Origin: Neolecta irregularis DAH-3
Lineage: Eukaryota > Ascomycota > Neolectomycetes > Neolectales > Neolectaceae
DNA: 64,000 bases
NCBI GenBank assembly: GCA_001929475.1
Contig: LXFE01000257.1
Location: 16,967 to 80,966, forward strand
Direction of reading: 5' to 3'
A program made the position numbers and the translations under genes. Below are positions 46,551 to 57,555 of the stretch, piece after piece. Below the pieces are notes generated by a model that saw only the letters and a list, made by a program, of their open reading frames with translations, was not told the DNA's origin and ran no database searches. Numbering within the stretch: position 1 is the stretch's first letter; every line of letters starts with the position of its first letter.

Positions 46551-48530
46551 ATGGGTAACTGGTGTTCCAACTGTTGCGGTCGTATTAACCTGCTCGCCAG
46601 TTTCATTGCTGACCTTTAAGGACAGTCGCAGTCTGGACTATACGAACCGCTGCTCCAAGACAACGAACGTGAAGCTGTTGCTGATCTCCTACAATATCTC
46701 GAAAACGTATCTCATCCCTTGTCTGTCTGACGTGTTAATCCTGTAGCGTAATGAGACGGACTTTTTTAGCTCGGAACCTCTGAGAGCCCTAACGACTCTG
46801 GTATATTCGGAGAACGTTGACTTGCAACGGAGCGCTGCACTAGCATTCGCTGAAATCACCGAAAAAGGCATGTCCACTTCAATGTGCCATCTTGAATTGT
46901 ATAGATGTCAAAGAAGTTACTAGAGACGCCTTGGAACCAATTCTCTTCTTACTTCAGAGCTCAGATATGGAAGTCCAAAGAGCAGCTAGTGCAGCTCTGG
47001 GCAATCTTGCGGTTAACAGTACCCTCGATCCAAAGCTATTATCTAACTGCCAGCCGAGAACAAGGTTCTAATCGTGCGCTTGGGAGGTCTTGATCCATTG
47101 ATCCGTCAAATGATGTCGAGTAACGTCGAGGTTCAATGCAACGCTGTAGGCTGTATAACAAACTTGGCTACGCATGGTATCTCAGATCCACCAAGTATAT
47201 GCTCATCTCCAAGATGAGAATAAGTCGAGAGTTGCTCGTTCTGGTGCCTTAGGACCTCTCACGAAGCTCTCAAAATCCAAGGATCTTCGAGTGCAGCGGA
47301 ACGCCACTGGCGCCTTACTCAATATGACACACTCTGACGAGAATCGACAGCAGCTTGTCAATGCTGGAGCTATCCCGGTTCTTGTTTCGTTGTTATCTTC
47401 AACAGATACGGACGTACAATACTATTGTACCACAGCGCTAAGCAATATCGCCGTGGACGCCACAAATCGTAAAAAACTTGCAGCATCGGAACCGCGTCTT
47501 GTGCAAGCGCTTGTCAGTCTCATGGATGTACAAAGTCCAAAAGTCCAATGTCAAGCTGCTCTAGCCCTGAGAAACCTAGCTTCAGATGGTCCGAATAAGC
47601 CAGACGTAGCAAGCTGACCGCCTAGAGAAATATCAAATCGACATCGTCCGGTCTAATGGTCTTCCAGCTCTCCTCCGATTACTTCAGTCGGCATATCTAC
47701 CTCTTGTATTATCTAGCGTCGCTTGTATCAGGAACATCTCCATTCATCCTCTAAATGAATCTCCTATCATCGATGCCGGATTCCTTCGACCACTCGTGGA
47801 CCTTCTCTCGAATACAGACAATGAAGAAATCCAGTGCCACAGTATCTCTACTTTACGAAATCTTGCTGCTTCATCTGAGAAAAATAAACGCGCAATTGTT
47901 GAAGCTGAAGCTGTCCAAAAATGTAAGGAGTTGCTGATGCATGTGCCATTGAGCGTCCAAAGCGAAATGACTGCCTGTATAGCCGTTTTAGCTTTGAGCG
48001 GTATATATTTTGCCATCAACTACTTACAGCAGATGAACTGAAGGGACATTTGCTCAATCTCGGTATTTGCCATTCACTTATTCCCTTGACGGACTCTGAA
48101 AGCGTTGAAGTTCAGGGCAACAGCGCTGCTGCGCTTGGAAATCTCTCATCGAAGGGCATAATAGAATGATTGATATTCTCTGACATGTGTAGTTGATGAT
48201 TACACTCCATTTTTAGAAGTCTGGGAATCTCCTGCTGGAGGAATATATGGCTATCTTCGGAGGTTTCTAGATAGTGATGACATCACCTTCCAGCATATTG
48301 CTGTATGGACTCTGCTGCAATTACTCGAAGCAAAAGGTGCATGACTAGTTCGTTCTACAATACTAATAATAGATCCGAAACTCGACAGCGTTGTTAGGCA
48401 AAGCTCTGAAATACTTTCATGTATCAAAAATATCGCCTCTCGAGATCTGCCCAGTATGGAAGACAGTGACAACGGCGAAACAGAAGTGATCAATCTCTCT
48501 CGAAAAGCCTTGGAATTGCTCTCTCAATAA
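46551..48530 (+). CDS. VAC8: Vacuolar armadillo protein Vac8
   Basis: Ten exons (46551-46578, 46621-46706, 46747-46867, 46905-47018, 47054-47176, 47214-47588, 47626-48000, 48033-48155, 48193-48336, 48373-48530) give 548 aa. The N-terminus [10 protein letters not shown] has Gly2 for myristoylation and Cys5/8/9 for palmitoylation, as in yeast Vac8. About ten armadillo repeats follow ([25 protein letters not shown]-type helices such as [30 protein letters not shown]). It links vacuole inheritance, nucleus-vacuole junctions and Atg13. Two introns (46868-46904 and 48156-48192) have GC donors (GCATGT and GCATAA); both junctions are fixed by conserved sequence. Confidence 0.96.
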
Positions 48531-49160
48531 TTTATACACGTTGTCACATGTGCTATTTTTCCTGTTTTCTTTGCTCTTTTGGTCGAGGCGGATACAGTCT
48601 GGAGTAAAATCTAATCTTGAGGAAGGTCTGGTTTTCGGCGACGGGTTGCTCAGGATTCATTTATTTCATTCCGCCTTTCAATTCATTTTCAATACCATTG
48701 GTGGCAGCAAAAGTTCTTTTCGCTTATTATGGATGCTTTTCTTTCCCGTACACGGCCAACAACAGATATGATTAAAATGAGGGCTGTGTTTCAGTATAAT
48801 AAAAATGTATTCTCGTGAACGTCGTTACTGATAGTAAAACAAACAACAATCATAGAACATGACAAGGCTTTTGGATATTTCCTGGTTTTATAAATTTCTC
48901 GACCTGTCTTAGCCACATTTGACGAGAAGCAGTAGTTTGGTAATGCGGTGATTGCGACTTATAGATTGGAAATCAACCAAGGATCAATGATAATATCAAG
49001 GATTGTTATTCCGAGGCAGGAAAAAGTTGTTCTTGGATTGTGGTAACGCCAATAAACAGGTCCATCTGTCGAGGCAAGAGCAATGATCTCTTTGAAGAAA
49101 TGGCTATATGTAACAAAGTAGATCCAGCCAACTAGAAATATAGAACCGCACAACTTTCGT
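48531..49160. other. Intergenic region between VAC8 and uS14 (convergent)
   Basis: 630 bp between the VAC8 stop and the ribosomal-protein stop, AT-rich. Open frames (for example 48541-48771 + and 48959-49153 -) are hydrophobic or shadow sequences; the latter lies beyond the natural uS14 stop. Nothing else is recognised. Confidence 0.45.
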
Positions 49161-49414
49161 CTATCGTGTCTATAATGATAAGAATAAGCACTCCCGGGGA
49201 TTTCAACTACCTTTGTGAATCCAATATCAGAAGCTCTTTCTCGAAAGCATTGACGGCAGATGAGGAGATCGTATTTTCGGATTAAACCGGCGACGTGAGC
49301 GCAAACTCGACTATGCTAGTCAAAATCGATCGACAGACAGGGAAAAATATACCATTGGCGAGAATCCTTCCCGTAAGTTCTAGGGCGGCTGAAAATCAAA
49401 CTATTCTTTGACAT
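49161..49414 (-). CDS. RPS29: 40S ribosomal protein uS14 (S29)
   Basis: Exons 49414-49353, 49310-49211 and 49169-49161 (introns 42 and 41 nt) give 56 aa, the exact family length. The zinc motif is complete: SRQCRVCA and [12 protein letters not shown], within the conserved GLIRKY and DIGFTK. The last exon is only 9 nt and supplies Thr-Arg and the stop, matching the family ending in Lys-x-Arg. It is part of the small-subunit head. Inverted TTAATTA elements lie in the 165-bp spacer to the divergent APC13. Confidence 0.93.
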
Positions 49415-49579
49415 GCGGAGCGATATGTGTCGAGATGAGCGACTTTTGGTGGTGAAGCGGACGACGGGACTGGTGTTCGCTGTCTACCTTAATTAGCGGT
49501 CATTTTTCTTAACGTTGTCTTAATTAAGTGCAACTAACGTCCATGTGAGACTTCTCCCATTTGGAAGCTAGCTTTTAGC

Positions 49580-49976
49580 ATGGTAAGTGGTCTTATTCTT
49601 ATTATTGTCCTTTCCTTCTGTTGATGGCCATGCTTAAGGATTCACAACGCTCTCATGTTCATTTCGTAAAACCTCGAATTGTCGACATAATGGATGACTG
49701 GGGAAACGATAGACTGCCAGATGAGGACATTGATGTGCCTTTGGCACACCAGCCAGCAAATCCAGATGATGATGATGTTGGTAGAAATATCCTTTCAAGC
49801 CCTCTTTCTGAATGACAGTACCAGATCAACACGCAATTCTTGGTATTCCTCGTGCCCAGAGACCTCCAGAACCAGCGTGGAGGGATCTAGGATTACAAGA
49901 GCTCATGTATCGAGGACCTGGAGTGGAGAAATCTCATCGATCGCCATACATTAAACAGTTATATCTTCCCCGATAG
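49580..49976 (+). CDS. APC13: Anaphase-promoting complex subunit 13
   Basis: Exons 49580-49582, 49639-49780 and 49819-49976 give 100 aa. The first exon consists only of the ATG, followed by GTAAGT and a 56-nt intron. The body has the Apc13 signature: IVDIMDDWGNDRLPDEDIDV followed by an acidic linker and AWRDLGLQELM. ANAPC13/Apc13 stabilises the TPR-subunit arm of the APC/C. The short sequence limits certainty, but the order and spacing of both blocks agree with human and yeast Apc13. Ends 10 bp from the convergent CofD-like gene. Confidence 0.82.
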
Positions 49977-49986
49977 ACCGTTTTAT

Positions 49987-51409
49987 TTAATCGGCACTGT
50001 TCATTGTCATGCTACGAGTGCGAACACAGCGTCCCATTATCATTTCCAGTACTTTATGTAACTGTACGGGGTCAAATCTTCCACTACTGTCTGTCACACC
50101 AACGCACTGAATCCCATATTCCTTCAGGAGCAGTACATTCACAAGCGGCGGGGTCGACTTTCGAAGGTAGATAATATGAGTTATGAATTGGCGATATCCG
50201 AGATTTACGCTTGATTCTACATTTATCGATTGAAGACAAGCCTTGTGAATTGCTTTGACGAAATCAAATGCAGTAAACTTTGAACCAGGGCCGGTTTCGC
50301 GGTCAAGTGTTGAATTGAGGAGCAATATTTTACATCGAACAGATGTAGAAGTGGCTATTGCGTCGCCGATGCCAGATAATATCAGTGATGGTATTATACT
50401 ATATTTTAGAAGAACTTATATTGGTATTACCTTGTATAAAGCGAACCTATGCTGTAGATAATAGCATGTGCTCTATGAATAGCCTTGACAACTTTAGGAT
50501 TTGCGACCGGTTGTACTTCATGGCCGTAGACGTTGATATAGTATATCTTCTCCACAGGGGCATTTAATGGCTCCTCCTCTTGCTTGTTGAACATGATTGA
50601 AGGAGTACGTAATGATGGAAGAGAACCAGGCAGGAACGTGTCATCTTCTCCTGAACTTGCGTCACTGCTTTCTGCAATCTGATGGGATATCTGGGATTGT
50701 CCCGCAATTATTTCACCATTGGTCAATTTGGCAGCGATGTGCTGTGAAAAGTTTGAGTTGAGAATTGGTAATACTGCCGTTTTCTCTGGAATACCTGCAA
50801 TACTTGCGAATTGAAAGATTGCGCTTTCTAACGAACCAAAGAACTGCAGTTAGATGATTCCTCGTATAGCAATACTAGACGCGCTCCGCTCAAAAAGAAG
50901 TTCCCGATACTTCCATTTCTAAAATCGAATGGAAGCGACGGCCGAGATCGCTTTGAGATTTCTGCCTGTGTATGCGTCAGGAAACTCCGGATGACCTGTC
51001 TCTTCTCTGAAGACACCCCATTCCATACACTATATGAAAAAGAATCAATAAAATGCATAACATGGATGGATATACGGATGCAATCCCTCTATTAGATTCA
51101 ACCACTCATTCCGAGCATGAACTTTGTCCTCGGATGTTAAACGATGACCCAATAGATCCTTCAGGGCACTTTTCTCCCCTTTCTCATCTGGAATCAATCG
51201 GACAAGGCGAGACCGTATATCCCCAATGCCCATTCCTCCAATTACTCGCATGCTAGATATTTGGTTTTCAATCTTATATTACAGAGGTACATTTCACTCG
51301 TGGATCCTCCATTGTCACTGACTGGAATAACGTAGCTCACGTTCGATCCGAATGCAGAGACAATTGAATTCGCGGCGCTTCCACCTGAGAACACAAGGAT
51401 GTTTGACAT
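49987..51409 (-). CDS. CofD/YvcK-family (UPF0052) protein
   Basis: Exons 51409-51291, 51252-51076, 51029-50876, 50843-50431 and 50398-49987 (introns 38, 46, 32, 32 nt) give 424 aa. The N-terminal nucleotide-sugar-binding-like loop VFSGGSAANSIVSAF, PVSDNGGSTSEI and GIGDIRSRLVRL are family hallmarks. FDFRNGSIGNFFLSGARL and ALVGQSQISH-type segments (IIAGQSQISH) follow. Fungal members (such as yeast YNL011C) resemble bacterial YvcK and archaeal CofD; their substrate is not established. Its start lies 60 bp from FOL3 on the other strand. Confidence 0.88.
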
Positions 51410-51469
51410 TTCGATACTGAGGTGAAACCTGACTTTTGCCTATCCACCTCATAACCGACACTCGAACTG
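51410..51469. promoter_or_regulatory. 60-bp bidirectional spacer CofD-like / FOL3
   Basis: Only 60 bp separate the two start codons, the tightest divergent pair in the window; a shared core promoter is inferred. No motif is recognised. Confidence 0.45.
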
Positions 51470-52742
51470 ATGATAGACCTTGCTCTTCACCGAATCGAAA
51501 ATCTTCTCTCACATCTTGGAAATCCACATTTGGTTCCCCAGATCGTTCATATTGCTGGGACAAATGGCAAGGGATCTGTGTGTGCGTATATCTCTTCAGT
51601 ATTAAAGTGCTCTGGGATTCGAACCGGCCGCTTTACGTCGCCTCATATGATCGATCGATGGGATTGTATCGCGATAAACGACAAGCCTGTCGAGAAAAAA
51701 GAGTTCTTGATTGCCGAAAAATTGGTAATGGATGTCAATATTGAAAATAACATAACTGCAACTAAATTCGAAGTTTTGACAGCAACAGCCTTCACCCTCT
51801 TGCGTGATACTGAAATTTCAGTTATCGAAGTTGGAATCGGCGGTAGATTAGATGCTACTAATGTGTTCCCACGGCCCGCAGTCACGGTTATCACCAAAAT
51901 CGGACTGGATCACCAGGGCACTCTAGGATCTACGATTAAAGAAATCGCATACGAGAAAGCAGGCATTATGAAGCCAGGAATAGATTGCGTGATAGACGGA
52001 ACGAACGAAGAGAGTGCTAAACGAATTTTTCGGAAGAAAGCAGATGAGCTGGGAGACGTAGAGATATACGAGACTTATAGAAAGAAGGATGGTACAGCTT
52101 CAACGATAGATGAATCAGTATCACTAAGGCCTTCACTCGCCGGTTTTCATCAGCCTCAGAATCTTTCTTGTGCACTTGCCGTCATCTCCTTGCTCCAAAA
52201 GAGATTTCCAAGACTGAATGCCGAAACAATCTGTCAAGGTATCGCAGAAACAACATGGCCCGGTCGCCTTCAATTGATCAATTTATCACACATTCATCCC
52301 AATGCTTCCAAAGTGCTTCTTGATGGTGCACACAACCCTCAAGCAGCATCGGAGCTAGGAAAGTATATCAATGGTCTCGGTGGAAGAACGGGTTGGATCG
52401 TTGGTATGGCCAGGGGAAAGGCAGTAGAGGAGATTCTCCGAATCTTGGTCAATTCGAGAGATATCTTGGCAGCAGTGGAGTTTGGAAAAGTGGATGGAAT
52501 GCCGTGGATTCAATGTGTCAAAGCAGAAGACATTTCTCGACATGTTCCTGAGGCAAAGGCTTTTGGGCATAAAGTTCGCGAAGCCATATCTTGGACTGCA
52601 GAACAGAAGGTGGACAATGTAGTCATATGTGGGAGCTTGTATCTCGTTGGAGAGGTTCTTCGAATGTCGAGAAATAAAACATCGGAAATGAATGGCATGA
52701 GGCCCCATATATTGTACAATCCCCTAACTCCAAGACATATAA
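51470..52742 (+). CDS. FOL3: Dihydrofolate synthase / Mur-ligase family
   Basis: Mur-ligase fold: P-loop IVHIAGTNGKGSVCAY, then SVIEVGIGGRLDATN, KIGLDHQGTLGSTIKEIAYE with the carbamylated-Lys region EKAGIMKPG, LLDGAHNPQAA, and the C-terminal ICGSLYLVGEVLR. It adds glutamate to dihydropteroate in folate synthesis. Unspliced, the frame runs to 52936 and overlaps the convergent J-protein gene by 194 bp. A GC-AG intron (52695-52734, 40 nt, branch CCCTAAC) instead gives exons 51470-52694 and 52735-52742. It ends at a TAA at 52740-52742, 410 aa, directly next to the neighbour's stop. I prefer this model. Confidence 0.92.
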
Positions 52743-53747
52743 TTATGCAATTTCGGATTCCTCCCTCGTCCGTATCTCCTGCTCCAAACGCTTCTTCTCG
52801 GCTTGCCGAAGACGCATCATTGTTATGCTCTCGTAATCTAGATTTGATAACGAAGATGGAGTCTCAATACCATTGTAAGGACCGGGAAAAGATGAAAATC
52901 CTGAAGATCCAGCTGTTTTTAGAACGCCTGGACTAAAGGAAAATTTCACTGCTGTCGGCTCTTTTTGGGATCCATTAGCCAAACCATCATTTTCGGTTGC
53001 TGGAGCAGTATTGTGAAAGGAAAGATCCGGTTCTCGACCATTTAACCATGATATATCTCGAATAAGACCAAAGGAAGAATCCGTTCGCTTATTGAGGAAT
53101 GCAGCATGAGCTGCTGCAATATCCTTGTAGACTATCAAAGCCGTTCGACCTTTCACCACGACGCTTTCTGTAGATCCAAATTTTTCAAATAGCTCTTTGA
53201 TGTTGACCTTTTCACCGTCGGTTCCCTTCTTCAGACGCACTTTGAGTGTACGATCATCTTCCGTAAACAGACTTGAAATGTTCAAATTCTTCTCTTCTTC
53301 TTTGGCGTCCCTTGACCCTCTTTCAGCCCTCAATACTTCCTCTCTTTTTCTCCGAAGTTGGGCACCTTCAGTCCGCAGCCTTTCTAGATGAACCTGGAAA
53401 TTGCGCTGTGCTTCATCGTAGTCACCTTTTTGCCGTTTAGCTGCCCCTTCCCTATTCTCGAGATCCTCCTTCATCTTACTTCTCTCAAAATCGTACATCT
53501 CCTCCCGTTTACGCTTAGCTTCTGCGGCTCTACGGGTTTGATCATATGTCGCTCGGGCAGCTGGATCCGAGAGAACATCATATGCAACTTGTAATAAATG
53601 AAACCTCTCGATTGCAGTTGGGTCCTTGGTCTTGTCGGGATGATATCGAAGGGCAGTTTTTCGAAATGCTCGATCGAGATCTTTCTGAACAGCATTTAGA
53701 TCGAGATTCAACAATTTATAATAGTCCTCTTTTCCATCCAATGTCAT
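52743..53747 (-). CDS. J-domain splicing factor Cwf23/DNAJC17 type
   Basis: Single exon, 334 aa. J domain at residues 6-75 with the HPD motif (RYHPDKTKD); a charged coiled coil (EERSKMKEDLENREG-like, residues 90-165) follows. An RRM at about 175-250 (TLKVRLKKG, SVVVKGRTALIVYKD) and a Ser/Pro-rich tail complete it. J domain plus C-terminal RRM is the architecture of S. pombe cwf23 and human DNAJC17, which act with the spliceosome; yeast Cwc23 supports the disassembly factor Ntr1. Intronless, unlike most neighbours. Confidence 0.9.
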   Translation of the reverse strand: MTLDGKEDYYKLLNLDLNAVQKDLDRAFRKTALRYHPDKTKDPTAIERFHLLQVAYDVLSDPAARATYDQTRRAAEAKRKREEMYDFERSKMKEDLENREGAAKRQKGDYDEAQRNFQVHLERLRTEGAQLRRKREEVLRAERGSRDAKEEEKNLNISSLFTEDDRTLKVRLKKGTDGEKVNIKELFEKFGSTESVVVKGRTALIVYKDIAAAHAAFLNKRTDSSFGLIRDISWLNGREPDLSFHNTAPATENDGLANGSQKEPTAVKFSFSPGVLKTAGSSGFSSFPGPYNGIETPSSLSNLDYESITMMRLRQAEKKRLEQEIRTREESEIA

Positions 53748-53910
53748 GTTCGATGGATAGTTTCAGATGTGAGAGTTGCTGGAATTGCCGCTAATAATGC
53801 AGGTATAAACGTCGTTAATTATGTTCAAAACTTCGGCACTTCTCAGAGAAACTCGTCTCAGGCTTTTTGATTCTACTTCATTCGGTCACATCTATCTAAC
53901 CCTACCGGAT

Positions 53911-54573
53911 ATGTTGATTTACAAAGATGTTATCTCTGGCGATGAGATGCTTTCTGATGCGTATCCGCTGTCAGTTCTACATTTTTTCTAGCTGCGCTGA
54001 TCTTTGACAGCAAGGAAGTTGATGATGTTGTGTACGAGGTTGACTGCTCCATGGTCGTGGTTAAAGAAGGCAATGTTGATATTGGTAATGCGTTGTATTC
54101 AGCTGCCTATTTTGATGTATTATAGGTGCTAACCCCTCCGCCGAAGATGCCGATGAGGCTCTCGAAGACAACGCGCAAACGGTGAACAACATTGCCCATG
54201 CTTTCCGGTTGCAAGCCACCAGCTTTGACAAGAAATCGTTCTTAACCTACCTCAAGTCTTATATGAAGGCAGTCAAAGCCTACTTGCAAAAAGATAATCC
54301 AGACCGTGTTGCAGTCTTTGAGAAAAATGCTGCCGCTTTTGCAAAGAAAATTGTTGCAAATTTCAAGGATTACGAATTTTACACAGGTGAAAGCATGGAC
54401 GTATATCATTTACAAAAGTCATCCTATATTTACGGATAGACCGATGGAATGATTGCTCTTTTGAACTACCGGGTTGACGGTTTTACTCCATACTTTATCT
54501 TTTGGAAGGATGGTTTGAAGGAAGAAAAAATGGCATGCCTTGCATTTCAGATTCAACTGATATGTTTTAGTAA
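53911..54573 (+). CDS. TMA19: Translationally controlled tumour protein homologue (TCTP)
   Basis: Exons 53911-53969, 54011-54084, 54126-54400, 54440-54532 and 54571-54573 give 167 aa, exactly the size of yeast Tma19. Conserved blocks: [20 protein letters not shown], the [12 protein letters not shown] signature, [23 protein letters not shown], and the C-terminal [11 protein letters not shown]. The last intron (54533-54570) has GC-AG ends, and the final exon is only the TAA. Without this splice the frame would add about 29 unrelated residues. It is a ribosome-associated, Mss4-like fold protein. Shares a 163-bp spacer with the J-protein gene. Confidence 0.94.
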
Positions 54574-54818
54574 GGTAGCATTATACTGCAAAGCGCTAGG
54601 TACTTGGGTCGATTTTTTGTCCAGATAATCCTCTGAAATTACTCTCGGCTCTGCAAATAGATATGCCTATTCTATTCCCAAACGCCAATTCAGTCATTTC
54701 AACATCAAGCTCAAAAAAGCCCGTCTCGATTAGGAAGCTGAAGACCTCCATTCCTTGAATGATGAAAGGATACCCGATGATGACATTTACATTCCTTAAC
54801 AGCAGATGTATAGTAATC

Positions 54819-55955
54819 TCAAGTTTGTCCTCGACCGTCCGGCCACCATGAAGGCCTAAATACTTTGACCCCAATGATCCTAGATGCTCCATTGCTGTCT
54901 GCCCAATGGATATGGAATTTTTGATCTGCCGCACACCACATATCCTCCAGCCTAGCCAATACGAGCCCTACGTTCCCGATTCCATTGCAGAACTTCCCTG
55001 CGTTTCGCCCGGGCTTAGAAGCTTTAAATATTGGCGTTTTCCCGGGCTTAGAATCTTTAAATATTGGCGTTTGCCTGGGCTTAGAATCTTTAAATATTGG
55101 CGTTTGCGGCGAGGGCAAAAGAATCTCTGACGGGTGGTAAACCAATGTCTCTGGCGGTAACTGCTCTGGGTCATAAAACACTGCCGGTAAGATTCGCTTC
55201 CGGATTACGCCAGTATGATAGGTCCGGATGGTAAGCTCTTGTCCAATATAGCATCCTTTGTGGAGATCAACTAAAGATTCAGCATCTGGGGAAATGTGGT
55301 GAAATACTCCCACCCATATAATCAATACAATGTTCCATGGGCAACGCAGCTCCTTGCGAAATCTCTTCCCTACCTTCTGGAATTCCGTTCAGATATCTCT
55401 TGACATGGTAGTCTCGAGTGTCACCTTCTTGGGCGTTCAGCTCAGGTCGCCTGGTCGAAGGCACTAATACTCGGCTTCCCATCTCCGGAGCACGGCTATC
55501 TTGACATCCGATGTATTTTTCAGCCGAGGGAGTATTCCAGACATTCCAATCGTCTAATAAACGTATTTGACACCGAGCTCGTAGCTTATAGCGTTGTAAG
55601 TGGGTCACCAATCCATCTGTGCATTTCGAATCCACCTCGACGATGTAGGCCGGGTCTTCTGAATTGGAATGGTTCCTCCATTCTGACTTGTGATGAGCGG
55701 CATATATGAAGGAATCGTAAAGAACACGGCCCTCAAACTTAGACTTGGTGGTAGATGTGTGAGTCATACCGAAGGTAAGAGAAAGGCAGTGTATATGCCA
55801 CTTGTGCAAGCACTATTGATCGAATTCGTCACCAAACCATGTAGAAAGGTAGCCGCATCTGCTCCTTGGACAAGCACCAAGCCTCTTGCACTGGATAAAT
55901 TGTAAAAGGTTGTGCGTAGGGCAGCTGTGGAAGAGAAGCGGCGAAAAAGTAGCAT
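54819..55955 (-). CDS. IBA57: Mitochondrial iron-sulfur assembly protein Iba57 (CAF17)
   Basis: Exons 55955-55770, 55737-55314 and 55270-54819 (introns 32 and 43 nt) give 353 aa. The folate-binding-like GcvT fold has [17 protein letters not shown] near the start, then [10 protein letters not shown]. The diagnostic [20 protein letters not shown] follows, then [11 protein letters not shown]. The Arg-rich N-terminus is a likely presequence. Iba57 works with Isa1/2 in late [4Fe-4S] assembly in the matrix. Three in-frame copies of a 33-bp unit (55008-55106) insert about 33 residues of [10 protein letters not shown] type before the conserved GKF region. The last intron acceptor is chosen to preserve CIDYM-VDLHKGC. 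Confidence 0.9.
55008..55106. repeat. 33-bp tandem repeat, three copies, inside IBA57
   Basis: Copies at 55008-55040, 55041-55073 and 55074-55106 on the + strand share the core GGGCTTAGAATCTTTAAATA and differ at a few sites. On the coding (minus) strand each encodes 11 residues of [11 protein letters not shown] type. The copy number keeps the frame. Confidence 0.9.
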
Positions 55956-56138
55956 CGAGGAGAAGCGGTAAACTCCTACTGTACAAGTGCATATGGTCAG
56001 CAAGGCACAGGACATACAGCCGTCAAGCGGAAATTTTGAGAAAGAGTGGAACGCAGTAGAATTGTGCATATATGCATGTATGCATATATGCACAGAGCCT
56101 TGCAGAGAGCTCCTGCTCCAGACCTGGCATCCACCATT
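55956..56138. promoter_or_regulatory. Bidirectional promoter IBA57 / SNF4
   Basis: 183 bp between divergent start codons. It contains alternating ATATGCATGTATGCATATATGCA at about 56068-56091, a near-palindromic sequence that could be a binding site or a hairpin. Function is inferred. Confidence 0.45.
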
Positions 56139-57380
56139 ATGGCTTCAACACTGCATGAATCTACGAGTGAAGACACACTCGATGCCGCCCAACAGGATGC
56201 TCTGGTATGCCGCTGTTCTACACCTCTGCTTATCCGACAAAGGACGCAATCAGATCGTTCATCCAGAGCAGGACCAGCTATGATGTCTTCCCCGTTAGTT
56301 TCCGGTTGATTGTCCTCGATACTCAACTCTTGGTCAGGAAAAGCTTAAACATCCTACTGCAAAACAGTATATGCTATTTTGTAGTAATTATTGACAACGA
56401 GACATCGTTTCAGCGCCGTTATGGGATAGTAACGAATCTAAATTCTCCGGATTGCTCACGGTTTCCGACTTCATCAATGTCATCCAATACTACCAACGAC
56501 ATACTTCTCTCCCACAGGCGCTCTTGGAGATGGAAGATTTCAAATTACATGGCTTACGAGGTATATATATCCCCCCATAATGTAGCTCACTCCAGATATT
56601 GAGAAAAAGATTGGAGCACCTCCTCCGGAGACGTACTATATTGCGCCCTCGAGGAGCCTGTACGATGCGTGCAAGTACCTCATCAAGTCAAGAGCAAGAC
56701 GAATACCCTTGGTTGATATCAATACTCATACAGGCAAAGAAATGCTCGTCTCCGTACTGACCCAGTATCGCATTCTCAAGTTTATCGCTGTGAATGTACG
56801 ACCATTCTTTATTCGTACCTCTTATTTTATAGTGCAAAGAGACTACGCTACTGAAAAAATCACTTGCAGAACTTCATATTGGGACTTATGACGAGCTATT
56901 GACTGCTGATATGAATACTCCGGTTCTGCGTGTGATTGACATGCTCGCCAAACATGATATAGCCAGTGTTCCTATCGTCGACAAAGAAGGTGTGTAGTTC
57001 TCGAGTAGATTAAGCCTAATGTTGAAGGCGTCGTGCTTAATGTCTATGAAGCCGTTGATGTCTTGACTATTATTCGCGCTGGGCAGTATGGCGATTTGGA
57101 GCTTACAGTTGGTCAAGCTTTGTTACGTCGTCCAGATGTATGTAGTTGTGGATAATTCTCTTAATAATATGTGTAGGAGTTCGCCGGTGTTCATAAATGC
57201 ACTGAGCAGGATACCTTGGCAGGCATATTCAATACAATTCGTCGGGAGCGACTTTATCGGCTTGTTGTAGTAGATGATGCCGGGAAACTCAAAGGCATGG
57301 TCACTCTCAGCGATATTTTAAAGTATATGCTCGATGGCAATGGGGATGAACACATGGAGCATCACCGAGCGAGTCCATGA
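56139..57380 (+). CDS. SNF4: AMPK gamma subunit Snf4 (four CBS repeats)
   Basis: Seven exons (56139-56204, 56243-56366, 56402-56560, 56596-56795, 56833-56989, 57028-57137, 57177-57380) give 339 aa. Four CBS motifs are visible: [16 protein letters not shown]...[33 protein letters not shown]...[15 protein letters not shown], and [20 protein letters not shown]. The last CBS reads [24 protein letters not shown]. It is the nucleotide-sensing subunit of the SNF1 kinase. All six introns are 35-39 nt with GT-AG ends; the second acceptor (56401) is fixed by recovery of [10 protein letters not shown]. Confidence 0.96.
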
Positions 57381-57555
57381 TTATTTATATTTCCTTTCAA
57401 AGGATATCATAGAAGGAACAAGAAACTGTAATTTTAGATTATTTTCCTGGCAAAGCTTGTATATTCTCTACCACCAGTTTTGTCATGTCCCGTTGGGAGC
57501 TAGGTTGTATTTGTTGTAATTAACGCAAGTAGCAACTACCTTCATCTCGATTTAT

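Noticed and set aside
45932-46606. Minus-strand open frame of 224 codons upstream of RAD30
   Set aside because: It runs through a simple repeat, has His/Ser/Tyr low complexity and no domain, and overlaps the VAC8 start; a fortuitous frame.
51612-51632. Reverse-strand GGTTCGAATCCC resembling a tRNA T-arm
   Set aside because: It is within the FOL3 coding sequence; no acceptor or anticodon stem can be paired.
54596-54934. Minus-strand frame of 112 codons downstream of IBA57
   Set aside because: It overlaps the true IBA57 C-terminus in another frame and has no domain.
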